Assembly (NCBI GenBank): GCA_045540695.1
Contig: JAZQHR010000103.1
Coordinates: 8,104-72,103, forward strand
Direction: 5' to 3'
Length of the DNA: 64,000 bases
From: JAZQHR01 sp045540695
GTDB taxonomy: Bacteria > Bacillota > Clostridia > UMGS1810
Below the pieces are notes generated by a model that was not told the DNA's origin, did not search any database, and saw only the letters and a program-made list of their open reading frames with translations. The translations under genes were made by a program, and so were the position numbers. Each line of letters starts with the position of its first letter. The stretch's first letter is position 1. Shown here one piece after another: positions 40,780 through 49,652 of the stretch.

Positions 40780-41125
40780 GCGAGCAAGCCGGATAGTCGC
40801 ATGTATAGTGCCGAAAGGCCGTACATGAGGAAAGTCCGAGCATCATAGGGCAGGGTGCCGGGTAACGCCCGGTGGAGGCGACTCTAAGGATAGTGCAACA
40901 GAAAAAAACCGCCGTTTTTTAACGGTAAGGGTGAAAAGGCGAGGTAAGAGCTCACCGTGGGCTGGGTGATCAGTCTGACGTGTAAACCCCACTTGATGCA
41001 ACACCGTATAGAGAGGAATATATGTTGGCCCGACATTCCTCGGGTAGGTGGCTTGATATGTGCAGTAATGTACATACTAGATAGATGGCTATTCAAGACA
41101 GAACTCGGCTTATAGACTTGCTCGC
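40780..41125 (+). ncRNA. rnpB: RNase P RNA
   Basis: About 346 nt. Helix P1 closes GCGAGCAAG (40780-40788) against CTTGCTCGC (41117-41125). The universally conserved core GAGGAAAGTCCG (about 40828) and the 3' sequence AGACAGAACTCGGCTTATAG (about 41096) are intact. The enzyme trims the 5' leader of pre-tRNA. The 394-nt space between yqfO and dut consists of this RNA plus short flanks. Confidence 0.97.
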
Positions 41126-41151
41126 AACTTTATTTTTGGAGGGAATTTAAA

Positions 41152-41592
41152 ATGCAAAAAGTAAATATAAAAAAACTACATAAAGATGCCGTAATTCCGA
41201 CTTATGGCTCAAAGAATGCAGCAGGAGCAGATTTATATGCATGTATAGATGAGGCTGTAGAAATATTACCTGGCGAAACAAAAATGATCCCAACAGGATT
41301 ATCTATGGAAATTCCTATTGGGTATGCGGGATTTATATACGCACGAAGCGGACTTGCTTCAAAAAGAGGCTTAGCTCCTGCAAATAAGGTTGGTGTGGTT
41401 GATTCGGATTATCGTGGTGAATTTATGGTTGCACTTCATAACCATTCTAATGAAAAACAGTCAGTTGAACCTAAAGAAAGAATTGCACAACTTGTTATAG
41501 CCCCACATTTAACAGTAATGTTTAATGAGGTCGAGGAGTTAACTGACACTGAACGCGGAAGCGGTGGATTTGGTTCTACCGGTACAAAATAA
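41152..41592 (+). CDS. dut: host dUTP diphosphatase
   Basis: A 146-residue trimeric-type dUTPase with NAAGADLYA, ARSGLASKRG, GVVDSDYRGE, RIAQLVIAP and the C-terminal GSGGFGSTGTK. It differs in many positions from the prophage enzyme at 11101-11544, so this is an independent, older copy. It lies 26 nt after rnpB and may be read from the same promoter. Confidence 0.95.
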   Translation: MQKVNIKKLHKDAVIPTYGSKNAAGADLYACIDEAVEILPGETKMIPTGLSMEIPIGYAGFIYARSGLASKRGLAPANKVGVVDSDYRGEFMVALHNHSNEKQSVEPKERIAQLVIAPHLTVMFNEVEELTDTERGSGGFGSTGTK

Positions 41593-41609
41593 TAATTGTT
41601 AAAGCTATT

Positions 41610-41647
41610 AACAGCACAAAAGTTTTTGCTTTTGTGCTGTTTTTTTG
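41610..41647 (+). terminator. Rho-independent terminator
   Basis: AACAGCACAAAAG (41610-41622) pairs with CTTTTGTGCTGTT (41629-41641), followed by T residues. It separates dut from spoIIIA. Confidence 0.95.
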
Positions 41648-41708
41648 TTATATATCTAAACTTATACTCATATATATATTTATATATCTATAATCAAAGG
41701 TGATACTT

Positions 41709-42608
41709 ATGAAAGAAGGCATAATAAGATATTTTCCGTCAAAAATTCAAAAAGCATTATCAAGTATTGATGATGTTTTGTGGAATAAGATAGAAGAAAT
41801 TCGTTTAGGGGTAGGAAAACCAATTTTAGTTTGTACAAATGAAAATATATATTACTTAAAAGAAGATAATACCATAAGTGACAAGTTTTGCGAAAGAAAT
41901 ATGATATTATCGGAAAAAGAAATAAACTGCATATTAGAGCTTATAACTGATGGCTCAGTATATGCTGTAAGTGAAAAAATCAAAAATGGATATATCACGC
42001 TTCCTGGCGGACATAGAGTAGGGATTGCAGGAACTGGTGTTATTGCCGATAATAAAATACAGCATATAAAAGATATATCAAGCCTTAATTTTAGAATATG
42101 CCGCGAAATTATAGACGTATCTACGGAGATTATTCCCTTTATTTATAATAATAACATTTTGAAAAATACACTTATAATTGGTCCGCCCAAAAGCGGAAAA
42201 ACAACATATCTTAGAGATATAGCAAGATTGCTTGGAAATGAGAAAAATCGATTAAAAGTCAGTATAGTAGATGAACGTGGCGAAATCGCATCTATGCATA
42301 ATAGATTTACCAATCATTCTATGGGAATATTTTGTGATGTGCTTGATTTTTGTCCTAAATCCAAAGGTATGATGCTTATGGTAAGAGCAATGTCGCCGGA
42401 TGTGATAATTACTGATGAAATAGGTGTTGATGAAGATATAGATGCTATAAAAAATATCGCACGATGCGGAGTGAAGATAATTACAACAATACATGGCTAT
42501 GATGACTCAGATATTCCAAGTGAGATAAAAAATTTATTTGAACTAAAAATCATCCTTAGCAATAGACACAAAACAGGTACAATAGAAAAAATAATAGAAT
42601 GTAGGTGA
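41709..42608 (+). CDS. spoIIIAA: stage III sporulation protein AA (ATPase)
   Basis: A 299-residue secretion-type ATPase of the SpoIIIA-SpoIIQ forespore channel. Walker A is GPPKSGKTTYLRDIARLL and VSIVDERGEIAS follows. ATG 41709 has AAAGGTGA upstream; a GTG at 41700 is part of that site. First of eight spoIIIA genes, all present in order, expressed by sigma-E in the mother cell in known species. Confidence 0.96.
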   Translation: MKEGIIRYFPSKIQKALSSIDDVLWNKIEEIRLGVGKPILVCTNENIYYLKEDNTISDKFCERNMILSEKEINCILELITDGSVYAVSEKIKNGYITLPGGHRVGIAGTGVIADNKIQHIKDISSLNFRICREIIDVSTEIIPFIYNNNILKNTLIIGPPKSGKTTYLRDIARLLGNEKNRLKVSIVDERGEIASMHNRFTNHSMGIFCDVLDFCPKSKGMMLMVRAMSPDVIITDEIGVDEDIDAIKNIARCGVKIITTIHGYDDSDIPSEIKNLFELKIILSNRHKTGTIEKIIECR

Positions 42609-42614
42609 AATAAT

Positions 42615-43133
42615 TTGTTTAAAATTTTTGGCGTTATAATGATAATTTTTTCAACAACATACATAGGTTTTCTAAAGGCAAGTACATATAAAAACAGAAT
42701 TTTGGAGCTTACTGAATTTCAAAAAGGATTTGAGTTATTTGAAACAGAGGTGCGTTTTACAAAGTCACCATTATGCACAGCGTTTTTAAATATAAGCAAA
42801 AATTTATCCGGTAATGTATCATTGATATTTAAACAATTTTCAGAAGAATATCTAGATACAAATGGCGAAAGTGCAAATGAAATATGGGACAAGGTTATCG
42901 ATAATAACATAAAAAATCTAAATTTAGTAAGTAACGATTTAAGCATTATAAAAGACTTTGGAATATGTCTTGGAACTTTTGATGAAGAAGGACAGCTTGA
43001 GAGTGTTTCATCTATAATTAAAAGACTTTCATCGCATCAAGATAGTGTCACAGTATTGTGTGAGAAAAATTCAAAACTGTATCAAAGTCTTGGTGTATAT
43101 TCAGGGATACTTGTATCGGTACTATTATTTTAA
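42615..43133 (+). CDS. spoIIIAB: stage III sporulation protein AB
   Basis: A 172-residue protein with an N-terminal membrane segment and a helical domain resembling GspF-type membrane components. TTG start 6 nt after spoIIIAA. Family length matches. The C-terminal hydrophobic segment (VYSGILVSVLLF) agrees with the family. Confidence 0.93.
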   Translation: MFKIFGVIMIIFSTTYIGFLKASTYKNRILELTEFQKGFELFETEVRFTKSPLCTAFLNISKNLSGNVSLIFKQFSEEYLDTNGESANEIWDKVIDNNIKNLNLVSNDLSIIKDFGICLGTFDEEGQLESVSSIIKRLSSHQDSVTVLCEKNSKLYQSLGVYSGILVSVLLF

Positions 43134-43151
43134 CAACGGAGGATAATTAAA

Positions 43152-43346
43152 ATGGAGGTAGATTTGATTTTCAAAATCGCAGCAATAGGCATAGTAATTG
43201 CTGTTTTACATATTATTTTGGAAAATTCGGGTCGAAAAGAGCAAGCAATGATGACAACTCTGGCAGGTCTTATAGTTGTTCTCCTAATGGTAGTTCAGCA
43301 AATTAGTCTCCTTTTTGAAACTATAAAGTCTATATTTAATTTTTAG
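43152..43346 (+). CDS. spoIIIAC: stage III sporulation protein AC
   Basis: A 64-residue, two-span membrane protein, the smallest member of the complex. It starts MEVDLIFKIAAIGIVIAVLH and has the conserved GRKEQAMMTTLAGLI segment. GGAGG precedes it. Confidence 0.95.
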   Translation: MEVDLIFKIAAIGIVIAVLHIILENSGRKEQAMMTTLAGLIVVLLMVVQQISLLFETIKSIFNF

Positions 43347-43357
43347 GCGGGTTATTT

Positions 43358-43738
43358 ATGGATATTTATAAAATTGTAGGTATAGCTGTAATAGCAACCA
43401 TTCTTGCAACACTATTAAAGTCCCAAAAGAAAGAAATTGCTATTATATTAAGCATTGCCACCGGACTTGTTATATTACTTTATGTTTCATTATATCTCAA
43501 TAATGTTATTGACACTGTTTTAGAAATATCTTCAAGAGTAAATCTTGATTTATCATTTGTAAAAATTATACTAAAAATAATCTCAATATCGTACATTTGT
43601 GAGTTTGGATCACAAATTTGCAAAGATGCAGGTGAATCGTCTATTGCATCAAAGGTTGAGCTTGCAGGCAAGGTGATAATTATTTATATTTCAACACCTA
43701 TAATAACATCACTGCTTAATATACTTTCAGATTTCTAA
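43358..43738 (+). CDS. spoIIIAD: stage III sporulation protein AD
   Basis: A 126-residue multispan membrane protein. KSQKKEIAIILSIATG and YICEFGSQICKDAGESSIASKVELAGK match the family. Confidence 0.95.
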   Translation: MDIYKIVGIAVIATILATLLKSQKKEIAIILSIATGLVILLYVSLYLNNVIDTVLEISSRVNLDLSFVKIILKIISISYICEFGSQICKDAGESSIASKVELAGKVIIIYISTPIITSLLNILSDF

Positions 43739-43755
43739 TAAACGAGGAAACCAAA

Positions 43756-44892
43756 ATGAGAAAATTTGTGTGCATTATTATATTTGTTATATATGTTATT
43801 ACGCCTATATATATACGTGCAGAAAGCACTGTAAGCGAACAGTATAATGAAATGAACCTTGATAAAATAATTGATATATCAAGTGAATATACTGATGAAA
43901 ATATTTCTCTGGAATATATTGCAGACAGACTTATGAAGGGCGAAAATTTCATAAATTTCAATTCAGTATTTGGAAGAATATTAAGTATTATCGCAAATGA
44001 AATTCACTTAAATATCAACCTCATAATATCGTTAATTATTCTTGCTATAGTATCTGCAATACTGACCAATCTACAAAGTGCTTATGAAAATAGCGGTGTA
44101 TCTGAGGTAACATTTTTAGCATGTTATTCAATATTTGTAATACTAACAATAAGCGGATTTTATGAATGCGCAAAGCTTGCAGGTAAAGTAATAACCGACC
44201 AAACTTTATTTATGAAAATGACTCTTCCTACATACATAAGCCTTATGATTGCTACAGGAAATATAGCAGTAGCCGGTACTATGGAACCTATTTTTTTGTT
44301 TTTAGTGCATACAATAAGTAATGTGATAGATAAAGTATTATTACCTCTTGTGTTCTGGATAAGCATCTTATCTATAATAAATAATTTTTCAGGCAGATTT
44401 CACGTAACGAAGCTTATACAATTTTCCAGACAAGCAGTCACTTGGGCTATGGCAGCTATGATTACTTTTTTTGTAGGCACAATGAGTATGTCGGGAATAA
44501 CCTCGTCTATGACTGATGGTGTAGCACTTAGAACTATGAAATATGCTGTAGGAAGATTCGTTCCGGTTGTTGGTAGTATATTAACTGATTCTATTGATAC
44601 CGTTATAACGTCTACATTAGTTGTAAAAAACGCTATAGGCGTACTAGGTGTAATAGTTATTATAATAATATGCATTTCACCAATAATAAAACTACTACTT
44701 CTTACAATGATGTATAAGCTTACCGCAGGCATTTTAGAGCCTATATCTGATAAACGAATAGTTGGAATAATAAGCAACATAGGAGAGGGAATATCCCTAT
44801 TATTTATTATGGTTTTTTCAGTCACAATAATGTTTATTATTTCTATCACAACTGTAGTAGGATTTGGAAATATTACTTCAATGATAAAGTAG
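43756..44892 (+). CDS. spoIIIAE: stage III sporulation protein AE
   Basis: A 378-residue membrane protein with an N-terminal signal-like segment and about seven later spans. The conserved MKMTLPTYISLMIATG and SSMTDGVALRTMKYAVGRFVPVVGS segments are visible. It is the central membrane part of the channel. Confidence 0.95.
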   Translation: MRKFVCIIIFVIYVITPIYIRAESTVSEQYNEMNLDKIIDISSEYTDENISLEYIADRLMKGENFINFNSVFGRILSIIANEIHLNINLIISLIILAIVSAILTNLQSAYENSGVSEVTFLACYSIFVILTISGFYECAKLAGKVITDQTLFMKMTLPTYISLMIATGNIAVAGTMEPIFLFLVHTISNVIDKVLLPLVFWISILSIINNFSGRFHVTKLIQFSRQAVTWAMAAMITFFVGTMSMSGITSSMTDGVALRTMKYAVGRFVPVVGSILTDSIDTVITSTLVVKNAIGVLGVIVIIIICISPIIKLLLLTMMYKLTAGILEPISDKRIVGIISNIGEGISLLFIMVFSVTIMFIISITTVVGFGNITSMIK

Positions 44893-44900
44893 GTGAAAAG

Positions 44901-45353
44901 ATGGAATATATAAAGGCATACTTTTTAAGCATTATAACCGTAATTATATTTACAGTAATCATTGAAATACTTATGCCTAACAGCTCGTTTAGAAAATATA
45001 TAAAACTTGTTCTGGGACTTTTGGTTATAATCGTTATGATAAATCCAATTACAAATCTAAAAGATGTTAGTGTATCTACATTTGAAGGTAGTGATGAGAT
45101 TATTATGCTAGCAAAAGAATATGAAAACGTGCAGGAAAATCAAATAAATGAGGTTTTTTGTGAAAAATTAGAAAAGCAAATTTCAGATGATATACTTCAA
45201 AAATATAGTGAAAATATCAAAATTAGCGTTGAGGCAAATTACGAAGAGTTAACGTGCGTGTATATATCGAATGCATCGGTACATGCAAAAAATGACATAA
45301 GGAATTATATTATAAATACATATAAGCCTAAAAACGTTGTAATAAACGGGTGA
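44901..45353 (+). CDS. spoIIIAF: stage III sporulation protein AF
   Basis: A 150-residue protein with two N-terminal membrane spans (about 5-25 and 33-50, with a conserved YIKLVLGLLVI) and a C-terminal ring-building-type domain. Eight nt after spoIIIAE. Confidence 0.92.
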   Translation: MEYIKAYFLSIITVIIFTVIIEILMPNSSFRKYIKLVLGLLVIIVMINPITNLKDVSVSTFEGSDEIIMLAKEYENVQENQINEVFCEKLEKQISDDILQKYSENIKISVEANYEELTCVYISNASVHAKNDIRNYIINTYKPKNVVING

Positions 45354-45357
45354 TAAA

Positions 45358-45870
45358 ATGGAAAAACTCATTAACATTATAAAATTTAAAATGAATAAAA
45401 AATATTTATACATAATACTAATATTAGGAGTAGCATTAATGCTTGCTTCGGGATTTAAAGTCAAAGAAAAGCCTGAAAGCGAAGTTAAATCAGAAAGTAC
45501 TGAATATATCGAAACACTCAAAATGGAAGAAAGACTTGAAAATATCTTATCAAAGATTGACGGAGTAGGAAGTGTAAACGTAATGATAACATACGATACT
45601 TCTCCAGAAAAAATTGCCGTATCAAATGATAAGATTTCAACAAAAAAGGAAGATGAAAATATTGAAAAAGAAGTTGTAATGAAAAGTAATGGTTCAAACA
45701 AAGAGCCTTTTATATCAAAAGAGATTAAACCATTAGTAAGAGGAGTGCTAATAGTTGCTGAGGGAGCGGAAAATTCCAGCACACGAATTAACCTAATAAG
45801 AGCAGTTTCGTCAGTTCTCGATGTGACAGTTAATAAAGTTGAAGTATTACCTAAAAATAAGGAGGAATAA
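45358..45870 (+). CDS. spoIIIAG: stage III sporulation protein AG
   Basis: A 170-residue protein with one N-terminal span (about 15-32). The extracytoplasmic part contains ENILSKIDGVGSVNVMITYD and RGVLIVAEGAENSSTRINLIRAVSSVLDV, the ring-building motif. It forms a large ring in the intermembrane space. Confidence 0.95.
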   Translation: MEKLINIIKFKMNKKYLYIILILGVALMLASGFKVKEKPESEVKSESTEYIETLKMEERLENILSKIDGVGSVNVMITYDTSPEKIAVSNDKISTKKEDENIEKEVVMKSNGSNKEPFISKEIKPLVRGVLIVAEGAENSSTRINLIRAVSSVLDVTVNKVEVLPKNKEE

Positions 45871-45872
45871 AG

Positions 45873-46376
45873 ATGATGGTGTTTAACAGAAAACAAATTA
45901 TTGCAGGAGCACTTGTTGTTATGATAGGACTTGCAGGATATTTAAACTATATGTATGATTCAGAGAGTGTAGACGTAAATTCTGAAGAAGTAGAAACGTC
46001 GAATATTGGGCAGGTACAAATGGTTAGCAGTACAAAAGATTACTTTTCAAATTGCAGAGTAAACAGAGATACCTCGCGTGCAAAAGCGGTTGATCTGCTT
46101 AAAGATACAATTTCTAACGAAAACGTAAGCGAGCAAACAAAAAACGATGCACAAAAACAGCTTATTGAAACTGCTAAAAATATCGAAAAGGAAGAAGACA
46201 TAGAAAGTATAATTATCGCTAAAGGTTTTGAAGATGCTGTAGTATTTATAAATGGTGAATCAGTTACAGTTACCGTTAAATCTCAGGGTCTAACAGCGGT
46301 TGATTCAGCTAAAATTAAAGACGTTGTTTTGGAATACATAAACACAAATAATATAAAAATAGTTGAAGTTGAATAA
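45873..46376 (+). CDS. spoIIIAH: stage III sporulation protein AH
   Basis: A 167-residue protein with an N-terminal span (IIAGALVVMIGLAGYLNY) and a C-terminal ring-building domain. It pairs with SpoIIQ across the forespore septum in Bacillus. Two adjacent ATG codons are possible starts behind AAGGAGG. Last gene of spoIIIA. Confidence 0.95.
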   Translation: MMVFNRKQIIAGALVVMIGLAGYLNYMYDSESVDVNSEEVETSNIGQVQMVSSTKDYFSNCRVNRDTSRAKAVDLLKDTISNENVSEQTKNDAQKQLIETAKNIEKEEDIESIIIAKGFEDAVVFINGESVTVTVKSQGLTAVDSAKIKDVVLEYINTNNIKIVEVE

Positions 46377-46391
46377 GAAATATGATATAAT
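46363..46391 (+). promoter_or_regulatory. sigma-A-type promoter for asp23
   Basis: TTGAAG at 46363-46368, 17 bp, TATAAT at 46386-46391. The -35 element overlaps the last codons of spoIIIAH, separating housekeeping expression from the sporulation operon. Confidence 0.7.
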
Positions 46392-46434
46392 ATAAAAAAC
46401 ATAAATTGTTTGTGTTGCTAAGGAGGAAAATATC

Positions 46435-46839
46435 ATGGATAATAAAGCAAATGAAATAATGGAAGCTACTGGAAATGTTAAGATTTCCGATGAAGTTATT
46501 GCTACAATAACACATGTTGCGGTATCAGAAATAAAAGGTGTTTCCGGAATGAGCGGAAGCTTTGCCGGTGATATTGCACAAATGCTTGGCAAAAAGAATA
46601 TGACTAAGGGTGTAAAGGTAGATTTAAAAGAAAACAGTGTTACACTTGATTTAAATGTAATAATTGAATACGGAGTAAAAATTCCGGAGGTGGCTTGGGA
46701 GATTCAGGAATCGGTTAAAAAAGCTATTGAATCTATGACAGGCCTTGACGTAGAAAAGGTAAATATCCACGTAGTAGGAATAGATATTCCAAAAATTGAA
46801 GAAAAATCAACCGATTCTGACGAAAATATTAGCGAATAA
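46435..46839 (+). CDS. Asp23/Gls24 family envelope protein
   Basis: A 134-residue protein of the alkaline-shock family. ISDEVIATITHVAVSEIKGV opens the domain, with a conserved VTLDLNVIIEYGVKIPEVAWEIQ. In Firmicutes such proteins localise near the membrane. One lies upstream of nusB in many Clostridia, as here. Confidence 0.93.
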   Translation: MDNKANEIMEATGNVKISDEVIATITHVAVSEIKGVSGMSGSFAGDIAQMLGKKNMTKGVKVDLKENSVTLDLNVIIEYGVKIPEVAWEIQESVKKAIESMTGLDVEKVNIHVVGIDIPKIEEKSTDSDENISE

Positions 46840-46843
46840 TTAA

Positions 46844-46884
46844 AATAAATCCTGTTTTTTATAAAAACAGGGTTTATTTTTTTA
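46844..46884 (+). terminator. Rho-independent terminator
   Basis: AATAAATCCTGTTTTT and AAAAACAGGGTTTATT form a long stem with a T-rich tail. nusB follows with its own ribosome site. Confidence 0.9.
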
Positions 46885-46936
46885 TTTTTTTGTAGTATAA
46901 TAAAATAAATATACATATAATTCCGGAGGATTACAA

Positions 46937-47362
46937 ATGAGCAGAAAAAAAGCCAGAGATAATGCTTTTAAATTGATATTTGAAGTACCTTTCTTTAATA
47001 ATGATTTTCTAAGCAGAATTGATATTTTCAATGAAATAAAAGAAGATAATCTTACAGAAAATGATATTAACTATATCACATCATCAGTTACTGCTTGTTA
47101 TGAAAATATAGAAAAAATTGACCACATTATAAGTAGCAATCTAAAAAACTGGACTATTGACAGAATTCCGAACGTGTCTAAGGCTATAATGCGACTAGCT
47201 GTGTGCGAAATGCTGTACATAGATGATGTACCATATCAGGTAGCTGTAAATGAAGCTATAGAGCTTGCTAAGGTTTATGGTGACGATGATTCACCTTCAT
47301 TTATAAACGGCGTTCTTGCAAGTATAATAAAGTCTGAAAATATAGAAGGAAATGTAAAATAA
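46937..47362 (+). CDS. nusB: transcription antitermination factor NusB
   Basis: A 141-residue all-helical RNA-binding protein of rRNA antitermination. SRKKARDNAFKLIFE is the N-terminal helix. NWTIDRIPNVSKAIMRLAVCEML and VAVNEAIELAKVYGDDDSPSFINGVL are the signatures. xseA starts immediately after. Confidence 0.96.
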   Translation: MSRKKARDNAFKLIFEVPFFNNDFLSRIDIFNEIKEDNLTENDINYITSSVTACYENIEKIDHIISSNLKNWTIDRIPNVSKAIMRLAVCEMLYIDDVPYQVAVNEAIELAKVYGDDDSPSFINGVLASIIKSENIEGNVK

Positions 47363-48559
47363 ATGGCTGTTATTACTGTTAGTCAATTAAATAATTACAT
47401 GAAACGTTTTGTAGACAGCAATGTTCATCTTAGTAAGCTTTGGGTAAAAGGCGAGATTTCCAATTACAAAAAGCATTATACGGGTCACATTTATATGACC
47501 CTAAAAGATGAAACAAGTGTTATTAAAGCTGTAATGTTTAAAGGAAGCGCCGCATCACTTATGTTTGAGCCTGATAATGGTATGAAGGTTATTGCATGTG
47601 GTAAAGTGGCAGTATTTGAGCGTGATGGACAATATCAGCTATATGTTGAAAGCATGGTACCCGATGGTGTAGGGGAGCTTCATATAGCCTATGAGCAGCT
47701 TAAAGAAAAGCTGGAGAAAAAAGGGTATTTCGATGAATCAAGAAAGAAAAAAATCCCTCGTTATCCACAAAACATTGGCGTTATCACATCTCCAACAGGC
47801 GCTGCTATAAGAGATATATTAAACGTACTTACAAGACGATATCCGGTTGCTAATATTTATATATATCCCGCTCAGGTTCAGGGAATAGGGGCAAGCTCTA
47901 CAATTGTAGATGGAATAAATACATTTAATAATTTAGATAATGTTGATGTTATTATCACAGGACGTGGCGGTGGTTCGATAGAGGATTTATGGGCGTTTAA
48001 CGAGGAAAACGTAGCAGACGCTATATATAATTCGCATATTCCAATTATTTCTGCTGTTGGTCACGAAACAGATTTTACAATAGCTGACTTTGTAGCAGAT
48101 TTAAGAGCTCCTACACCTTCTGCCGGAGCAGAGCTTGCTGTTCCTGATATATTGGAGCTTAAAAATAAGCTTAGTACAACAAAATCAACATTGTCTGTCT
48201 TATTGACAAACAAATACTCATTAAAGAGAAAAGAACTTGAAAACATTATGTCCAAAAAAGTATTTTCAAATCCTGAATCTTTAGTAGAAGACAGAAAGCT
48301 CGAACTGGATAATATATCAGATAAAATCCTGACATTATTTGAAAATAAAGTTGATAAGTGTAAAACTACATTGATAGGAAGCACTACAAAGCTTGAGGCA
48401 CTTAATCCGCTTGCTGTGTTGAATAGAGGATTTTCAATAATCAGCCTCGATAATCATCCGGTAAAAAGCATAAAAAATATACATATTGATGACGATGTGG
48501 AAGTCAGATTAGTTGACGGAACTGCTAAATGCAAAGTAACAGATTTAACGGAGGAATAA
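47363..48559 (+). CDS. xseA: exodeoxyribonuclease VII large subunit
   Basis: A 398-residue protein with an N-terminal OB-fold (LWVKGEISNYKKH) and the XseA catalytic domain (GVITSPTGAAIRDIL, GRGGGSIEDLWAFN, SAVGHETDFTIADFVADLRAPTPSAGAE). A coiled-coil C-terminal region binds XseB. It overlaps the ribosome site of xseB. Confidence 0.96.
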   Translation: MAVITVSQLNNYMKRFVDSNVHLSKLWVKGEISNYKKHYTGHIYMTLKDETSVIKAVMFKGSAASLMFEPDNGMKVIACGKVAVFERDGQYQLYVESMVPDGVGELHIAYEQLKEKLEKKGYFDESRKKKIPRYPQNIGVITSPTGAAIRDILNVLTRRYPVANIYIYPAQVQGIGASSTIVDGINTFNNLDNVDVIITGRGGGSIEDLWAFNEENVADAIYNSHIPIISAVGHETDFTIADFVADLRAPTPSAGAELAVPDILELKNKLSTTKSTLSVLLTNKYSLKRKELENIMSKKVFSNPESLVEDRKLELDNISDKILTLFENKVDKCKTTLIGSTTKLEALNPLAVLNRGFSIISLDNHPVKSIKNIHIDDDVEVRLVDGTAKCKVTDLTEE

Positions 48560-48561
48560 AA

Positions 48562-48792
48562 ATGAGCAAAAAAGAGATTTCATTCGAAGAAAACATAAAA
48601 AGACTTGAAGAAATTGTTACATTACTTGAGAAGGGCGAAACTCCTTTAGAGGAAAGTATGTCACTTTTCGAAGAAGGTGTTAAGCTAACTAACCAATGTT
48701 TATCTATACTTGATAATGCAGAGCAAAAAATAAAATCACTTACCAAAAACGGTGAAAACATTGAAGAAAGCGACTTTGTATCGGAGGAATAA
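48562..48792 (+). CDS. xseB: exodeoxyribonuclease VII small subunit
   Basis: A 76-residue helical protein. SFEENIKRLEEIVTLLEKGE and FEEGVKLTNQCLSIL match XseB. ATG 48562 lies behind GGAGG, so an upstream in-frame start at 48529 inside xseA is rejected. Confidence 0.95.
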   Translation: MSKKEISFEENIKRLEEIVTLLEKGETPLEESMSLFEEGVKLTNQCLSILDNAEQKIKSLTKNGENIEESDFVSEE

Positions 48793-48793
48793 G

Positions 48794-49630
48794 ATGGATT
48801 TTAACGTTGAATATAAAAAAAGAGTTAAAATTATAGATGAACATATTGAAAAATATCTAGAAAGCTTATCAGGCATTGATGACACACTCAAAGATGCACT
48901 AAAATACTCTGTGTTAAATGGCGGAAAAAGAATACGTTCAATTCTCCTTACTGAATGTGCAAAGTTATTTAATGTAGATTATGATAAATCTCTTGACTAT
49001 GCAATGGCGATAGAATTTATTCACGCGTATTCACTTGTGCATGACGATTTACCTGCTATGGATAATTCTGATTTTCGCAGGGGTCAGCCAAGTTGTCATA
49101 AAAAATATGGTGAAGCTATGGCAATATTGGTAGGAGATTCACTTTTGAACCTAGCGTTTGAGGTTATGGCAAATTCGTGTGATAACGAAAATTACATAAA
49201 GGCAATGAGAAAAATTACGAATGCTTCCGGAATATTTGGTATGATAAACGGACAAGTGAATGACATTAAAATATCATCAAAAAAAGATGCCACAGAAAAA
49301 GAGCTTATATCGCTTATAGAGCAAAAGACCATGGCACTTATTCGAGCTTCTGTTGTAGCTGGTGCAATCATTGGTGGTGCAACAGATGATGAACTTCATA
49401 AGCTTGATATGTATTCATATCACATGGGACTAGCATTTCAAATACGTGATGATATAGAAGATGAACAAGAAGATGTAGAAGAACATAATGATTGCCCTAA
49501 TTTTCTTAACGTTCTTGGCAAAGAAAAGGCTATTTCAAGGCTTAACGAACATAAGATTAAATCAAATATGTATCTTGATAAATTTAATGATAATGAGTTT
49601 TTAAAGCAACTCAACGAATATTTATACTAA
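48794..49630 (+). CDS. ispA: farnesyl/geranyl diphosphate synthase
   Basis: A 278-residue trans-prenyltransferase making C15 diphosphate for undecaprenol. The first aspartate-rich motif is DDLPAMDNSDFRRGQPS, the second DDIEDEQED. NGGKRIRSIL precedes them. The start at 48794 follows GGAGG; the gene starts one base after xseB stops. Chain length specificity is inferred from the group. Confidence 0.94.
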   Translation: MDFNVEYKKRVKIIDEHIEKYLESLSGIDDTLKDALKYSVLNGGKRIRSILLTECAKLFNVDYDKSLDYAMAIEFIHAYSLVHDDLPAMDNSDFRRGQPSCHKKYGEAMAILVGDSLLNLAFEVMANSCDNENYIKAMRKITNASGIFGMINGQVNDIKISSKKDATEKELISLIEQKTMALIRASVVAGAIIGGATDDELHKLDMYSYHMGLAFQIRDDIEDEQEDVEEHNDCPNFLNVLGKEKAISRLNEHKIKSNMYLDKFNDNEFLKQLNEYLY

Positions 49631-49652
49631 TTTTTGAAAAGAGATTATTTTG

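Noticed and set aside
48752..48793. Upstream in-frame starts for ispA, xseB, radC and murB
   Set aside because: Each would place the start inside the preceding gene or on top of its own ribosome site; the later start has the well-spaced site.
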